A model generated the notes under the pieces. That model was not told the origin of the DNA. It did not search any database and saw only the letters and a program-made list of their open reading frames with translations. Positions 1 to 11,927 of a stretch of 64,000 nucleotides of DNA are shown in pieces. Both the position numbers and the translations under genes were made by a program. Source of the stretch: Copromyces sp. CBS 386.78 (lineage: Eukaryota; Ascomycota; Sordariomycetes; Sordariales; Sordariaceae); the NCBI GenBank assembly GCA_030685235.1, contig MU839201.1, positions 62,001-126,000 on the forward strand, written 5' to 3'. Numbering within the stretch: the first letter of the stretch is position 1; every line of letters starts with the position of its first letter.

Positions 1-1160
1 CTCCTATATATTATTACTACGTTCGACAAATCTATGCCTAAAGAAGACCGTATAATGTAGTAAACGACCGTATAATGTGTATACAATAATATTACCATCC
101 CTATTATTATATTATAGCGCGTTTTTCGTACAATTATAGTGTAGAAGCCTATAATTACATATAGCCTATAAAACCTCTACATAGGAGTTCCGAAGACGCT
201 TCCGATTATTATATATACCCGGTTAATAATAGATACTAACCCGTCTTATACCAACTGAATAAATCCTATAAGCGCTACACTTTCAATATTAGCGACTATA
301 TTAAATACTATAACGAGCAGGCCTTCTTTAGCCGTATCGATTATATTTTTGTATATAACTAAAGGAAAATTAAACGCTATAATTTCCTTATACTAACCAA
401 AATACGAATAAATAGCTATATTAATAATTTCGACGTACCAGCAGTTCAAAATACTAACGAAACTATTATTATTAGGCTCCCAACTATTTAAATTAACCGC
501 CTTTATATTATTGATATTTCTAAGCTATTTAAACGGCGCTATTATTACCAACCTATTTAGGCCTAGATCAACTAGGACATTATCTTAATATAGAAGGTAG
601 CCTAGTAATATATCAATCTATTTATTATCCCCTATAATTTCTATTCTAATATTTAATTAATATAATAGTATTAAATAATATATAAATCCTAGTTAATATT
701 CGATATAAATAATAGTTTATTAAGACTAATAGCTTATTTAATAAGTATAACGCTTTAATATATAGGCTTTTATATCCGATATTTCCCTATCCCCTCCTTT
801 CGTCTCGTCTAATACCTAATAATTAACTAAAGTATTTTACTACATCCGTACCCCGTATCTTCGAATCGATACTTTATTCTAAATACTATTAATTATAATA
901 GTTCGTTTTATTTAACTATAACGTCTAATATATCCCTATTGCCTCCTCTCGTTTCGTCTAATACCCCGTACCCTCGAATCTTATAGTAGTTCGTCTTATA
1001 GTGTTTAATTGTAACTATAGTATTACTATTTGTACATCGCATCGATTAACCGTTCAAACTAACCATATATACTAATAATTAATAATTTAATAATGATATT
1101 CCTCATTAACATCACATCGTATTCAATTACTAGCAACGTATCCGCCAGTATAATATAATA
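1..1160. other. Decayed AT-rich repeat sequence, no callable gene
   Basis: The stretch is TpA-rich and crossed by stops in all frames. A plus-strand frame around positions 240-660 keeps a protein-like run despite TAG/TAA interruptions at likely Gln or Trp codons, including the residues IRLPTI and FKRRYYYQP. I do not recognise the family. It is probably the tail of a RIPed transposon protein entering from the left edge of the window. No terminal repeat or target duplication could be paired for it. Confidence 0.4.
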
Positions 1161-1167
1161 TAATATT

Positions 1168-1310
1168 GGGGTCGGGCGGGGACTGGGGTCGGGGACCGGG
1201 ATCGGGCGGCAGGGGTATAGTATAGTACCGGGGTCGGGCGGGGACCGGGGTCGGGCGGCAAGGGTATAATATAATACCGGGGTTGGGCGTACCGGGGCAG
1301 TAGGGGCAGG
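1168..1310 (+). repeat. G-rich tandem repeat with G-quadruplex potential
   Basis: About 2.6 units of a G-rich repeat. Unit 2 (1228-1276, 49 bp) is a dense series of GGGG and GGG runs followed by an AT tail resembling GGGTATAATATAATA. Unit 1 (about 1166-1227) carries an extra G-rich insert, and unit 3 is partial. Purines and pyrimidines are strongly separated between strands. The block stands out from AT-rich surroundings and shows no RIP. The sequence shows the G runs directly; quadruplex folding is inferred. Confidence 0.8.
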
Positions 1311-2980
1311 TAATTATAGGTAGTAAATACGCGCACTAAGTCAATTCGTACCGTTTACCTATAGGAATAGGGCACGACTATATATATTATAGGTATATAT
1401 ACGACGTACTATATAAATTGATTGCGACTTCCTAACCCGAGCGACTTGTTACGGTCGTAACTGCGTACGTCGCAACCGGCTTATTAGCTAAATATAACCT
1501 GCTCCTACCTTAAAGGTAACCTTTAGGAATGGTTAACTAACGGTTAACTTTAAATTATAGTTGACTAATAGTTTTATTATATATAATAGGAAGGTGCGGT
1601 TAAACCGTCCAAGGACTGTTGGGCAACGGTAAAAGATGTTTATATAGCGCCAGCCAAGTATTCCTATTACTAAGGGCAGACTTATTATAATTATTAAAAA
1701 AATTTCTATTAGTATTTATTTTTTAATTTACTTAATTTTAGTAGTACTACTCTTTAATTTATTAGTAGGTAGCTAATTTCTTACTCTCTTTATTTAAATA
1801 CGGCTAATTCCTTAAATTTGTTACGCGAAGAGAGTCATCACAAGTGATACTACAAATAATAATAATAATAAAAGATAAAGAGTGCGACTAATCACTAGAC
1901 AGAGTGACAATACGTAACAATAGGCAACAATATTATCAAAAGAAACGTAAGGCAACACTAACGAAAGCCTCAACCTAAGACCTTGCACATAACTTTATAA
2001 AGTATAAACAAAGTAAATATTAGGTTAATATAATATAAATTAATAATCTAATTAACCTTAATAGAAGTTAATTAGGGAATACTCTTATACTATAGACCGC
2101 TCAAATAAGCGTATACTAAAATAGAGCGGGTTATCCGGATATTTGCCTAAAATTCCCCTAATATCTCCCCCTCTACGAAAAAGATATATACTTACTATCT
2201 ATAAAATTATTTTAAATATAATTAATTATAAATATCTACTAAATTATTATTATAACCGATTATTTTCATGCTATTATATACTATATTTAATACTAAACTT
2301 CCAAATAAAAAATTCTAATACTGAATGATCTAATATAAAATACTAAATAATTATTAATATAATAATAAATTTAGTGGTTATTTAAATAAATTCCCGACTT
2401 ATTATTGTCTTCATTAATATTTTCGGAATACCGAGACTAATAAAAAGTACTGTAGCGGGAATATTTATAGCTACTAGAAGGAGAATTTTCTTAATTATAT
2501 TAATTCTCCTATTAATACTAATTATTATAAATAGTTAGGCGATAAGGAGAGTGTATAGAGGGTAAAGTATTGTATCCGTTAGAACGGGCGGATTGCAAAT
2601 TGAATTTATTGATATAGCATTTGATAGGGCAGCACCAGCCTTTGGATAGAGAGGCCCCAATCCTTATTCGGGCCCCAATTGGGTTAGGGTTATAGGTGCA
2701 TCTATAATTTTCGAGCGGTTTATTTCAATAGGACCGTCATAATACGCCAACCTTTCGTAAAAGACAGTACCAAGCCCAGCCAACTAGTAGATCCCCTATT
2801 CACCAGCCTACGCGCGACCCCCATCTTTAAACTTAGCTATTTCGAGTATATAATACCTTTTTTATTAACCCAACCTTCTTTCAAATCCTTTATTATAACC
2901 TAATTAATTATAAATATTAGAACCGGCCAAAATTATTCGTACGTACGTAAATATTAATTGCAAAGGTTATTAGATCGATC
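1311..2980. other. Intergenic decayed sequence with less-mutated islands
   Basis: I see no confident gene here. A plus-strand run from about 2143 to 2560 resembles a degraded protein and includes the residues FGIPRLIKSTVAG, which could be a helix-turn-helix, but the family is not recognised. Two islands keep normal CpA/TpG content: 1815-2000, containing TGTTACG at 1819 and CGTAACA ending at 1919 as possible short inverted termini, and 2580-2830, containing GGCCCCAAT repeats. Neither has a matching target duplication, so neither is called as an element. Confidence 0.4.
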
Positions 2981-3035
2981 TATTAATTTTCTAAAATTCT
3001 ATAGTATTACGCGCATTGTGTATACGAATTTTAAA

Positions 3036-4360
3036 ATGCCGCCCTGGGCGCTAGATGCGCTAAATACGCCTATCGACCTTATTTATATTGAAGATAGCGA
3101 TTCGGACAATAATACCGACGTTTTCGCATAAAAAGTATAGGAAGGCTTTATAGATAGTCTTTCTAATAATAATCTTAATATACTCGTTAACGGTAGCAAT
3201 ACGCAACTCCCTCATTAATACGAATACGAATACGAATATAAGTACAAATACGAATACGAATACGAGTACGAATACGAATACAATAATAATAGCGATAACG
3301 ATCCCTTCAAATCTCTAAGCCCTTCTCCTTCTACGCAACCCAATTCCGACCGAAAGTCCGGACCAGAATTAAACGAAGAAGGTATTATTATAGATTATAG
3401 AGCTTTAATTATTAATCTACTCCTTAATACTATATCCCCTGCCGCTACAATTTAAGAACTTTATAAGGGGGTTAATAATTGGGTAAAGTACTATGGCTTT
3501 ACGGTTAACTGTCGGAATAGCCGTGGTATAAAGCCTAGGGTTTTAGTTAGTAAATATATACGGTATTACTTTATTTATAACTACTTTAGTTAACCGGGTA
3601 AATTAAAGGCGATAGTTCGAAAGACGGTATTACGGAAATGCGGTTGCGAATAGAAAGCTCTCGCTAAGAAAGAAAATAGACTTTAGTATTTTTACTTCTA
3701 TAGTAACCCTAAATATTAAGAATACGATTACCCTTAATCGTCCTACCCTTTTACCTACCCCTAGTACCGCAAGATAACGACGGAGGTCTTCGAAACCATT
3801 GAGAATATATCGAAATTGAACGCTATCTAGGCTTGTAAGGTTGCTTCTATTATACGAAACGAATATATAGAATTAGTATATATAAAATAAAATATCTACA
3901 ATGTATGCGCTAGCCTTCGTCGACGTAACTTTAATGGTTATACCCCTACTAGTATACTTCTGAAGGTATTTAATAATAACGAAGTTAATTATATTAAAAA
4001 GATAGATTTAAATAATGAAACTAAATTTCTTAGTATTATTTTTACTTTCCTATAATATATTAATATAGCTAAACGATTCTACGAAATTATAATCGTTAAT
4101 AATATTTATAATATTAACCGCTTTAACTACCCCTTTTATTAAATTTCTAATATTACTAATATTAGCACTATTTTCAACTACGTCTTTAGTATTATTAATA
4201 ACGAAATATAGGTAGGCTTCGACTTTCTTATTAATACTACTAAGTAAATACGGGAACGATATAGTATACTTAAACTAACTATTATTATTATTAATAAGAG
4301 TAAGGAAATAAAGTAATTTCTAGTAGACTCTTTCCTTAATACTTAATAATAGTTCTATTT
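3036..4360 (+). pseudogene. Mutator-like (MULE) transposase with FAR1-type domain, RIPed
   Basis: Reading from ATG 3036 gives one long frame whose interruptions are almost all TAG or TAA. An acidic N-terminus and a Tyr-Glu repeat are followed at about codons 135-290 by a FAR1-like zinc-binding region: YYGFTV, a CGCE stop KA segment where CGCxWKA is expected, and a conserved Asn-Gly-Thr-Pro-like region read here as FNGYTPTS. The start of the MULE DDE core follows, with INRFNYPFY, matching the family pattern of a Tyr-Lys-Thr-Asn-Arg-Phe-Asn motif. MULE transposases cut and paste DNA in the nucleus. Similarity fades near 4360, where a Gypsy gag region begins, so the C-terminal half seems lost. 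No terminal inverted repeats could be paired for this copy. Confidence 0.75.
3219..3282 (+). repeat. Hexanucleotide TACGAA microsatellite in transposase frame
   Basis: About ten imperfect TACGAA units. In the transposase frame they encode alternating Tyr-Glu (with some Tyr-Lys), about 21 residues, between the acidic N-terminus and the FAR1 domain. The hexamer contains no CpA or TpG, so RIP would not have eroded it. Confidence 0.85.
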
Positions 4361-4539
4361 ATTTTATATTATTAAAAACGTTCAGTATAATTCGAGCTAG
4401 GTAATATAAGTATTAGCCTTATTTCTTTTTCCTTATTTATTAATTAAGACGGTGCGTTTAAGGAAATTATTATATCCGCATTAATTTAGTAATTAATAAC
4501 GGACTAGCTACGGGTTATTACTGATAATTTTATTATAAT

Positions 4540-6020
4540 AACCGCCATCGGAGCTCTTTAAGCTTCCGATATTGACCCTACGAATTAAGTAATTTACAAT
4601 ACCTTCGTTAAGGCATTTACAAACTTCGATAACGATTTTAACACTTATTCTCCCTCTATTTATACTATAGACTACGCTTTCGTGCTTACTTTAGTCCCTA
4701 TACTTTACGATATTATTTTCGCCTTTAACCATTTCGTTTACGACGATATAGTTGAGGCTTATTCGTACGCTTAGAGAGTTGAAGAGGATTTTATTAAATC
4801 CTATTAAGAAATTGATCGTTTAAATAATTGTAATGCCGAATTCTAATAGGGGATCGACGAGTTGAAATGATCTTTTAACGATTTTAAAATTAATACTTTT
4901 AAGTCCTTTTAGAAATAAAGAAATAAGTACATTGAAACTATTAATAAGGTCTATAATTAATTTAAGTAAATTTAAAATATTAAAATATTATTCATTATAT
5001 CGGTTGTAGGCGTTAGCGGTAGTAGCTATAGGTTGGTATAGTTATGTATGTATATTATTCCGTTCGACGGTAAAGGTATTATTTTATTGGAGAAGGCTGA
5101 GAAATATTATTTTTAGTATATGAAAATTAAACTTTATTGGATTAACGAACCTACTTTTTTCGCTTTTAAATTTAAACATTTCTCTTATATCGTTAAATAT
5201 TTTAAGGGTCCTCCTTTTTCGGTTATTAAATTGTAGTTGGCTAATATCTTTAAATATTCTATTAATAATACTAAGTAGAAGTAGAAGATTATTATAGACC
5301 TTTTTAAAGAATTTAATATTAAATATAATAATTCCAATCATATTATTATTATTCGCCGCGAATTCGACGATTGGAAGATAATTAAGGATATACGTTGGGC
5401 CGCCTTCGAAAATTAATTTATTATTTTTATCGATTAATATAATATAGATGGTTCTATAAAGGTATATTATTTTCGTAATAAAATTAATAAAGCTATCTAC
5501 GATATTATTACCTATTAATACCCGCTCCCGGTTAATAATAATTACGCTAAGTGGTTCGAAATAACCTATTCTTTGGCCTAGAATTATAAGGATAATATTT
5601 ATTACAAGAAGTTCGTTAACTTATTTTATAAATTATCTTCTACGAATAATAATAATATTTCTTCTTTGGAGTAGCCCGTTAATTAAGGCGGTAATGCTAT
5701 GGATTTGGATTTTATATCCGTTACCGACGTTATTATGCGCGGTATAATTTTTTGAGATTTTTGAATATTATATAAAGATTGGAGTTTGTACCTATTGTAG
5801 TCGTAAGAATTATTTTTCCGCCGTATATTATAATTATATTAATTTTAATAAGGACCCCCCCGCTTCTACCTATAGTAGTCGCAGCGGTTACAGCGGTAAA
5901 GGCGGTGGTAAAGGCGGTAGTAGAAGTAGTAATAATAATTCCGCTCTTTAGTAGGGCTAGTACAATTACAGCTAATATAGTTACGGTTAGTAGGGTTACA
6001 GCTAGTAGTATTAAATTAAT
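4540..6020 (+). pseudogene. Ty3/Gypsy-like Gag with CCHC zinc knuckle, RIPed and frameshifted
   Basis: The frame from about 4540 reads as a capsid/nucleocapsid precursor. A helical N-terminal region (about 4740-4960, rich in Glu, Lys and Gln-like stops) is followed by a globular Trp/Tyr-rich domain with REFDDWK near 5370. At 5785-5826 a zinc knuckle reads C-x2-C-x4-Y-x4-Y, exactly the C-x2-C-x4-H-x4-C spacing with His and the last Cys turned to Tyr as RIP predicts. A Gly/Ser-rich tail follows. The knuckle lies in a different frame from the capsid part, so an indel lies between them. Gag packages the element RNA in cytoplasmic particles. The protease remnant just downstream supports the call. 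Confidence 0.7.
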
Positions 6021-6309
6021 ATTATAAACGTTTGAACAATTAATAATAATAATATTACGGCGTTGTAGTATTAGTAGGCCCTAGTCCCCGCGTACGTCCC
6101 CGGCTTCGTCGGCCTTATTTAAAGTAACGAAATTAATTATATTAATTAGTAGGGAAATGTGTAGCCTCTAAATTAAATTGCGATTGGAAGTAATTATTTG
6201 AAAGATAAAGGGAGGAGGGTAATATTATTATATAGCTAAATATAATTAAAATTTATAAATCTTCTATAAATAGCCGTTATAAATACTCTAATTTATTAAA
6301 CCTCTTTAT

Positions 6310-6526
6310 TTATTCATTCGATAAATTGTATAAAGTATATTGTTTAGGGTTAGTCGATAGTGGTTATATTACTTTAAGTTTTATTAATAAACGTTTCGCC
6401 TATTATTATTAATTCCCTTTCTTTAAGCTTATAATATTTAAAATCTTATACCTCGCCGACGGAAGCTTCGTTAAGGGTAATATTATTTATTTTATAAGAT
6501 TTACAATATATATCGGCCTTTATTTT
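6310..6526 (+). pseudogene. Gypsy aspartic protease, 5' part
   Basis: The frame contains a retropepsin active-site triad in the form DSG (about 6352-6360), followed by the strand and flap pattern ending LADGSF (about 6450-6470). It sits directly downstream of the plus-strand Gag remnant and is the expected next domain of the same polyprotein. The reading is cut at 6526 by insertion of Gypsy G1. The 5-bp duplication ATTTT lies at 6522-6526 and again at 18419-18423, and the protease reading resumes after the second copy. Retropepsins release mature Gag and Pol proteins inside the particle. Confidence 0.7.
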
Positions 6527-6870
6527 TATCACGGGGCAAGGCGAACGTTAGGTATCTGTAAAGACATTCGTAATTGCACGAGGAAGAGGAAACTATCTGG
6601 GGGAGCCCTGATAGCCATTTATATATAGTGAGCGTGTAGCCCGTACAGCCTAGTCGTCCTATAAATCATCCTATAAGCTAGTATAGTCTATACAACCTTA
6701 GCGACAGGGGTAGGCTAACAACCGCAGCCAGTTAGATATTAAATATATTCAGCCGCATCTACTATACTAGGTCTCTATAACTAATTAGAGCATACTATTA
6801 ACCCAGCAACTATTACTATAGTAAAAGTAGCGATATAAGACGGTTAATTAATTATAAATAACCTTATATA
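6527..6870 (-). repeat. 3' LTR of G1
   Basis: Homologous along its length to 18074-18418. The left terminus reads TATCACGGGG and the right end is a RIPed, one-base-shorter version of TAACCCTGTGACA, so the original ends were TGTCACAGGG and CCCCGTGACA on the minus strand. Differences from the other LTR are mainly C to T and G to A, and each LTR carries its own set of changes. Confidence 0.9.
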
Positions 6871-8351
6871 CTTCCCTCGCCTAAAATACCCTTAAGGTAA
6901 AAAATTTAATATACTTCCCTTTTTAATCTCCTCTATAATATTTATTACTTACCCTTTTTATATTATTTTTACTTTCCTTTTTAGGCTATTACTTTACCCT
7001 TTTAATAATAGAGTAATTACTATACTACTAATATTATATTTACTTTTCCCGGCGGTTAATCCGTCCTAACGGCCTTCTCTAAAGCCTTTTTAATTCTATA
7101 ACAACGTTTTTTATTCGCAATCTATCGTAGTAGTATTAATATATTTAAGTTATTATCGTAAAACTTTCTAAAGTCGTCAATATAATACTCTACGTCCTTC
7201 TATAATTATTAAATAGGATTATAAGGGTTTCCCTAAATTATTTAATACTCTTATCTATTATTTTTTATATTAAAACGGTAATTGTTAATAATTTTATAGA
7301 ACTATTTAACTACTTCTTTAACGTTATTTATTCGCTTTATAATCCGCCCGTTATTTATTCGGATATTTTAGGTTTTGTCCTACCCGGGGATCCCTTAATA
7401 ATTCTAATGTTTTACTATACTAATATAGAAAGTACGGCTATACTTTATATTAATAGGGAACTTTAATATACTATAGTAATTATTTACTTTTATAATTTCG
7501 AAAAGCCCCTCCTATAATAACGTAAATTTAATTTGCGGACGGCCTAATATAAAATTAATTATATTGAATAAAACTTTATCGCTAATATAGTACTTTAGCG
7601 TATCGGACCGTTTTTTATTAACAATTTCTTCGTACCGTACTTAATTATTCCTAATTATAATAATAATTTTATCTAATATTATACTAAACCGGTCGGCGAT
7701 TTCGTTAATTTTAAAGTATTCCGCCCACTATATTTTAGAAAGCCCTAATAAATATAATTCAACGGGCTCAATTCTTATCTAAGGGTAAAATTTATAATTT
7801 ATAAAGAATAGGGATACATTAGTACTATTTAAATATACGTTATTACCCGCGAATTCTATTAGGGGTAATTAATTGACTTAATTATTTTAAGTCTAATTAA
7901 TATAAGTACGAAGGAAATATTTTAATTTAGTATTAATATATTCAATTTAACCGTTAATTTCTTTATAGAAAGCCGATAATAATTTTAGGGTAATTTTTAA
8001 TCTTTTAAAAAGAGCCTTCCAAAATTATAAGATAAATTAAATATTACGATTAGAAACGATAATATTTAATAAGTTATAAAGGGTGTAAATCTTTTCGATA
8101 AATTAATTAACGAACTCCTCTATAATTAATATTTCGATTAGGATATAGTACTTTATTTTCATTAAGTGGTCTATTATTATAGCGATATATTTATATTTTC
8201 GGCCTCCCCGGACGTAGGGTATTATAAGGGTAATATAATCGATAGTAATATCTTTTTATGGGGTGAAGGGTATTAGTAGAAGCTTTAAAAGCCCTACTAA
8301 TATACGTTATAATAGCTTCGTCTTTATATATTAGAAATAGGCTTTATAATA
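6871..8351 (-). pseudogene. G1 integrase C-terminal part and 3' tail
   Basis: The minus-strand frame across about 7800-7350 carries the Gypsy integrase C-terminal pattern: a Tyr-Glu-x-x-Val-Asn-Lys-Lys-Arg helix, DKVLFNI, then GRPQIKFT, followed by the small beta-barrel ending FYISIVKH, matching the family's conserved His-Val-Ser-x-Leu segment. Stops replace Trp and Gln. The catalytic core and N-terminal zinc finger should lie to the right, and the reading is interrupted at 8352-12055 by the nested MULE. Integrase inserts element cDNA into chromosomes. No chromodomain was recognised here. Confidence 0.7.
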
Positions 8352-8359
8352 AATTTTAA

Positions 8360-8479
8360 GAGAAAGTCTTTTCGGACTGTAGAGAAAGTCTTCAAGGACT
8401 ATCGCCCCGCCCTCTCCCCACCCTTCCCGCGCGCTAATGCACCTCAAAATTTTTGAACCAATCAGATCGCTCGCATCCA
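8360..8479 (+). repeat. Left terminal inverted repeat of the MULE
   Basis: It matches the reverse complement of 11928-12047 at 116 of 120 positions by my reading. At all four mismatches the left copy has A or T where the right has G or C, as expected if RIP touched only this copy. The region is GC-rich, with a C-rich block at about 8403-8431. Confidence 0.93.
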
Positions 8480-8861
8480 TTCTAAGTCTCCACACTCCTA
8501 TTCTTAGCGTCAACAAACCGTACCGTACCCGCCAAGCCCCCAGATTACAGCCCATTACACCCAGATTTCGTACTATACTAGCCAGCCTAATAATCTATCG
8601 TTACACTTAGCGATTTACATCGTCGCATCGCATCGCTTCCTCTACCATCACCATCATCACCCTTATAATTAATTAAACCACTATCGCGCGTATTACGAAA
8701 TATCCTTAAGTAAATAAAGCGCTAGCATTTATTAACGGTAAGAAATAATCCATTATCTTTTCTATATATTTCCCTAGCTAATTGTAACGTAAATAGCCGA
8801 TATAGCGACCCAACCGACGGGCGCACGCAACTGTAGCGCCCCCCCCAATCAAGTCGACCTT

Positions 8862-10900
8862 TCTCTCATCGACCCCAATCTAAAACCCTTAACAACCCCC
8901 TCAATAAGCAATACCCCAAAGACCGCTATCGAACTCAGCGAGCCCCCCAGCGAACCTACCTCAACGCAACCCATAGATATCGATAACAATACCGACAATA
9001 ATAACGATGAGGAGACCCCTAGCTTTCGCCCCCCTCACGAGTATAGCGACTACCCTATCTTTAATACCTAATATAATACCCTCGATAAGCTAGTAAACGA
9101 TATATAAATATAGGGAAAAGAGTTTGGGTATAGTATTATAAAAGGTCGCTCCTATAACCGCCAATAGGGTATCTATACGAGATTCGAGCTACTCTACGCT
9201 ACTAGGCCCCCTCGCTATAAGGTAGAGAGTTATAGTCGGTTAACTTTAACTACCAAATAGGGATATACTTAGCAGGGGTATACTAAGGCACTAAAGTATA
9301 ACGATAGACGATGGACTTTCAATCTTCGAAAAGGCTATAAATCTTATAGCTATTTACCTAATAAAAAGCCATTAATCTATTCGGTATTCAAACTTTAATA
9401 CAAGGCATTTATCGCTACTTATATCGACCGCCCTAGTATGCCCAACCGCGAGATTACTATCGAATTAGAGAAGAAATTTCTAGAGTTTAAAGGATAATTT
9501 ATAAAGCGGTAGCTCATTAACCTTCGTTATAAGCTCAAAAAGGAGGTATAAGCTAGGTATAACCCCTTTTAACTTATTATAAAGTTGCTTATAGAAAAGG
9601 GGGTCTACTATAAGGTTAATTGGGCTAATAAGTCTAGTAATATTAAATCGACTGCCCTCTTCTAGAGTAATCTATGGGGAGAGTAGATGTAGAAGGAAAA
9701 TCCCTAGGTCTAGATGTACGATAATACGTATAAAACTAATAATAAAGGCCTGGCCTTCTTCTAAATTATTGGTATAATTAGTATTAGCCATGCCTTTAGT
9801 TGCGGTTTTGGACTAGTTAATAACGAGCGATAAGAGGGTTTTAATTAGCTTATAGATTAAGTTAACGTTCGTTGTAAAATTATTTACGCTAAGAAGCCTA
9901 GAATTACTATTATAGACTACGATATAGTAATAAGGGTAGCTTTTAAGTGGGTTTATCCCTAAGTAGAGTCCTAGCTTTATATATTTTATATTAATAAAAA
10001 CGTAGTATTAAATATTAAGCGCAAATAGGATAGGAAGGTCGCTACCTAGGTTACTAATGCTTATACCGCTGTAATACAAGTACAACTCCAGCGAGAAATA
10101 TCGGTATTAATATAGTAAGTATTTCGGCCAGCCTAATTAGTTTAATTAGTATAATTACCTAGCAATATTCCTAGTAATATTATAATTCTAAATAAGTTTA
10201 ATAAGGAGGATTGAGCGGTAATTAATAGTTTTAACCGTTTAGCAAATAGCATAAATAACTTTGAACTTTTATTTGATATTGTAGAATATTTACGAATTGG
10301 ACTTTATACCCTTTAGAAATATACTTATTATATATATATTATTAAGGATTTTAATACTGCTTTCAATAAACTCTACAGCTACTTTATACAATAGACCGCA
10401 ATTATTACATATTTAAAAGAGACTTATATAGTAGTAAAGGAGGAGTAGGCTACTTACTACGTTAACGAGAGACTAAATTTTGGCTATCGTACTATATCGC
10501 CAGTTGAATTAGCAAACCGTATGTTAAAAAATTAGATTATTAGCGGTAAGTCCTATAATTAACTATATTCCTCCCTATACAATTTATAGTATATTGACCA
10601 TATTCATTTATATTCGTATAAGTAATAGTACCGTCGTCGCCGCTGTTATATAGAGCTTTAAACTAGTTGAAAGTATAAAAAAGAATATCGAGGATAAGAC
10701 CGAGAAGTAGATCGTACGTATTAAATATAAGTATTTCGCCTAGCTATAAGTAAAAGAGGCCTATAGAAAGGTTTGCTAGAAGGTTTTCGATAGGGTAGTA
10801 TATTAATGTCGTATTATATTCGGTACTCTCCTAACGGAGGCTAGACTAGACCTAGAAGAATTCGAACCGTATATAGGCAAATTTACCGCGCAATTCGGTT
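8862..10900 (+). pseudogene. MULE transposase with FAR1-type DNA-binding domain, RIPed
   Basis: The long plus-strand frame begins in a Ser/Pro/Thr-rich acidic N-terminus (about 8870-9050). It continues with a FAR1-like zinc domain (about 9080-9350: FGYSIIKGRSYN, TLTTK stop GYT, RRWTFNL). The MULE DDE core spans about 9660-10040, with YDNTYKTNNKGLAFF carrying the first catalytic Asp region, and later FSCGFGLVNNER and a stretch ending LYIFYINKN, where the family has a Cys-x-Phe-His pair. A C-terminal segment follows (about 10440-10580: ERLNFGYRTISP, LKN stop IISGKS). Stops sit at expected Trp or Gln codons. The spread of recognisable domains shows that this was an autonomous element. The exact start is unclear because I see no preserved ATG upstream of the acidic region. 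Confidence 0.82.
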
Positions 10901-11566
10901 TATCCTATTCGCATACGATATTTGAATCCTTCTTCGACCGATCTCGAATATTTATATTTAATAAATTCGATTATTACTCCTTCTAATAGCTTATTAGATC
11001 GCTAGATAACGAAGATTAATATTTGAAATATTAGGAATTTAATAAGGTTACGAAGTTTAAGGGTCGCCCCCGCTATAGTACCCCCTTCGCCCTAGAACCT
11101 CGTATTCCCTAATTAATTACGCTAATTAATATTTAAACTCCCTCTTGTATTCTCCGGTTGATTGCGCTAATCAATATTCAAGCCTCCCCTCTCTTAACTA
11201 CGCCAATTTAACTATTACGACTTCGAGGAAGGCCTCGTTTATAACCCAGCCGGGGCCGATAGCTTAGGGCAAGTTAGAACCCTACGATTTTAATATAAAT
11301 CGCCCCCTCTATCTAACGTAATATATTTAATTAGGAAGGCGTTAATTTAAATAAAGAGGATAGAGCCGACCGCCCAACCGCTTTATAAGCTAGACGAGGC
11401 TGCCTTCGTAGTAGTACACAGAGAAGTAGAGGAGGAAGAGAAGAGAGAGGAGGCAAATCTACACAGAGTAGGGGAGGCACGCCAGCTAATACCCTAATTA
11501 GTATTCAACGGCGCAATATACGGATCGCTAGTATATAAGGCCAGTAAGGGAGGGAGATTCTAATAC

Positions 11567-11835
11567 TCTAGAGCACTCGCTAGGATTCTAGAGCTTTCGC
11601 TAGGATTCTGGAACTCTCACTAGCAATCAGATTATTCGATTTTACGATAGAAACTAGATAGATTATTAATGTATGGATTAATGTAGATTGAGTGCGATTA
11701 ATTGATCGCTTAATTAAGCGATGTACGACCGTATGATGTACGACCGTACCGCTAAGTACGCTATAAAGTGCGCTATAAAGTGGCCAATCTGGGTATATAT
11801 CTGGGCGTACATCTGGGCGTATATCTGGGTTGGGC
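11567..11835 (+). repeat. Stack of short tandem repeats in MULE subterminal region
   Basis: Four different direct repeats follow each other: a 20-bp unit resembling TCTAGAGCACTCGCTAGGAT, three copies (11567-11627); GATGTACGACCGTA twice (about 11721-11749); CGCTATAAAGTG twice (about 11759-11782); and a 12-bp unit around ATCTGGGCGTA, three to four copies (about 11786-11835). The block lies between the transposase and the right terminal repeat and has no counterpart near the left end. Such arrays could bind transposase or host proteins; that is inference. Confidence 0.8.
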
Positions 11836-11927
11836 ACGGAACATTCTATGAAAGAATGTAATGCCAAGATTTCTGGTGTGAAATTTATGAAAGAATACAA
11901 TTGCGATGTAGAGTGTGGACCGCGATT

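Noticed and set aside
1819..1919. Possible 101-bp element with TGTTACG/CGTAACA ends
   Set aside because: Flanking bases AAATT and ATAGG do not match and no second copy was seen.
5779..6027. 82-codon plus-strand ORF rich in Val and Ile
   Set aside because: Out of frame with the zinc knuckle and Gly/Ser tail of Gag, which explain the same bases better.
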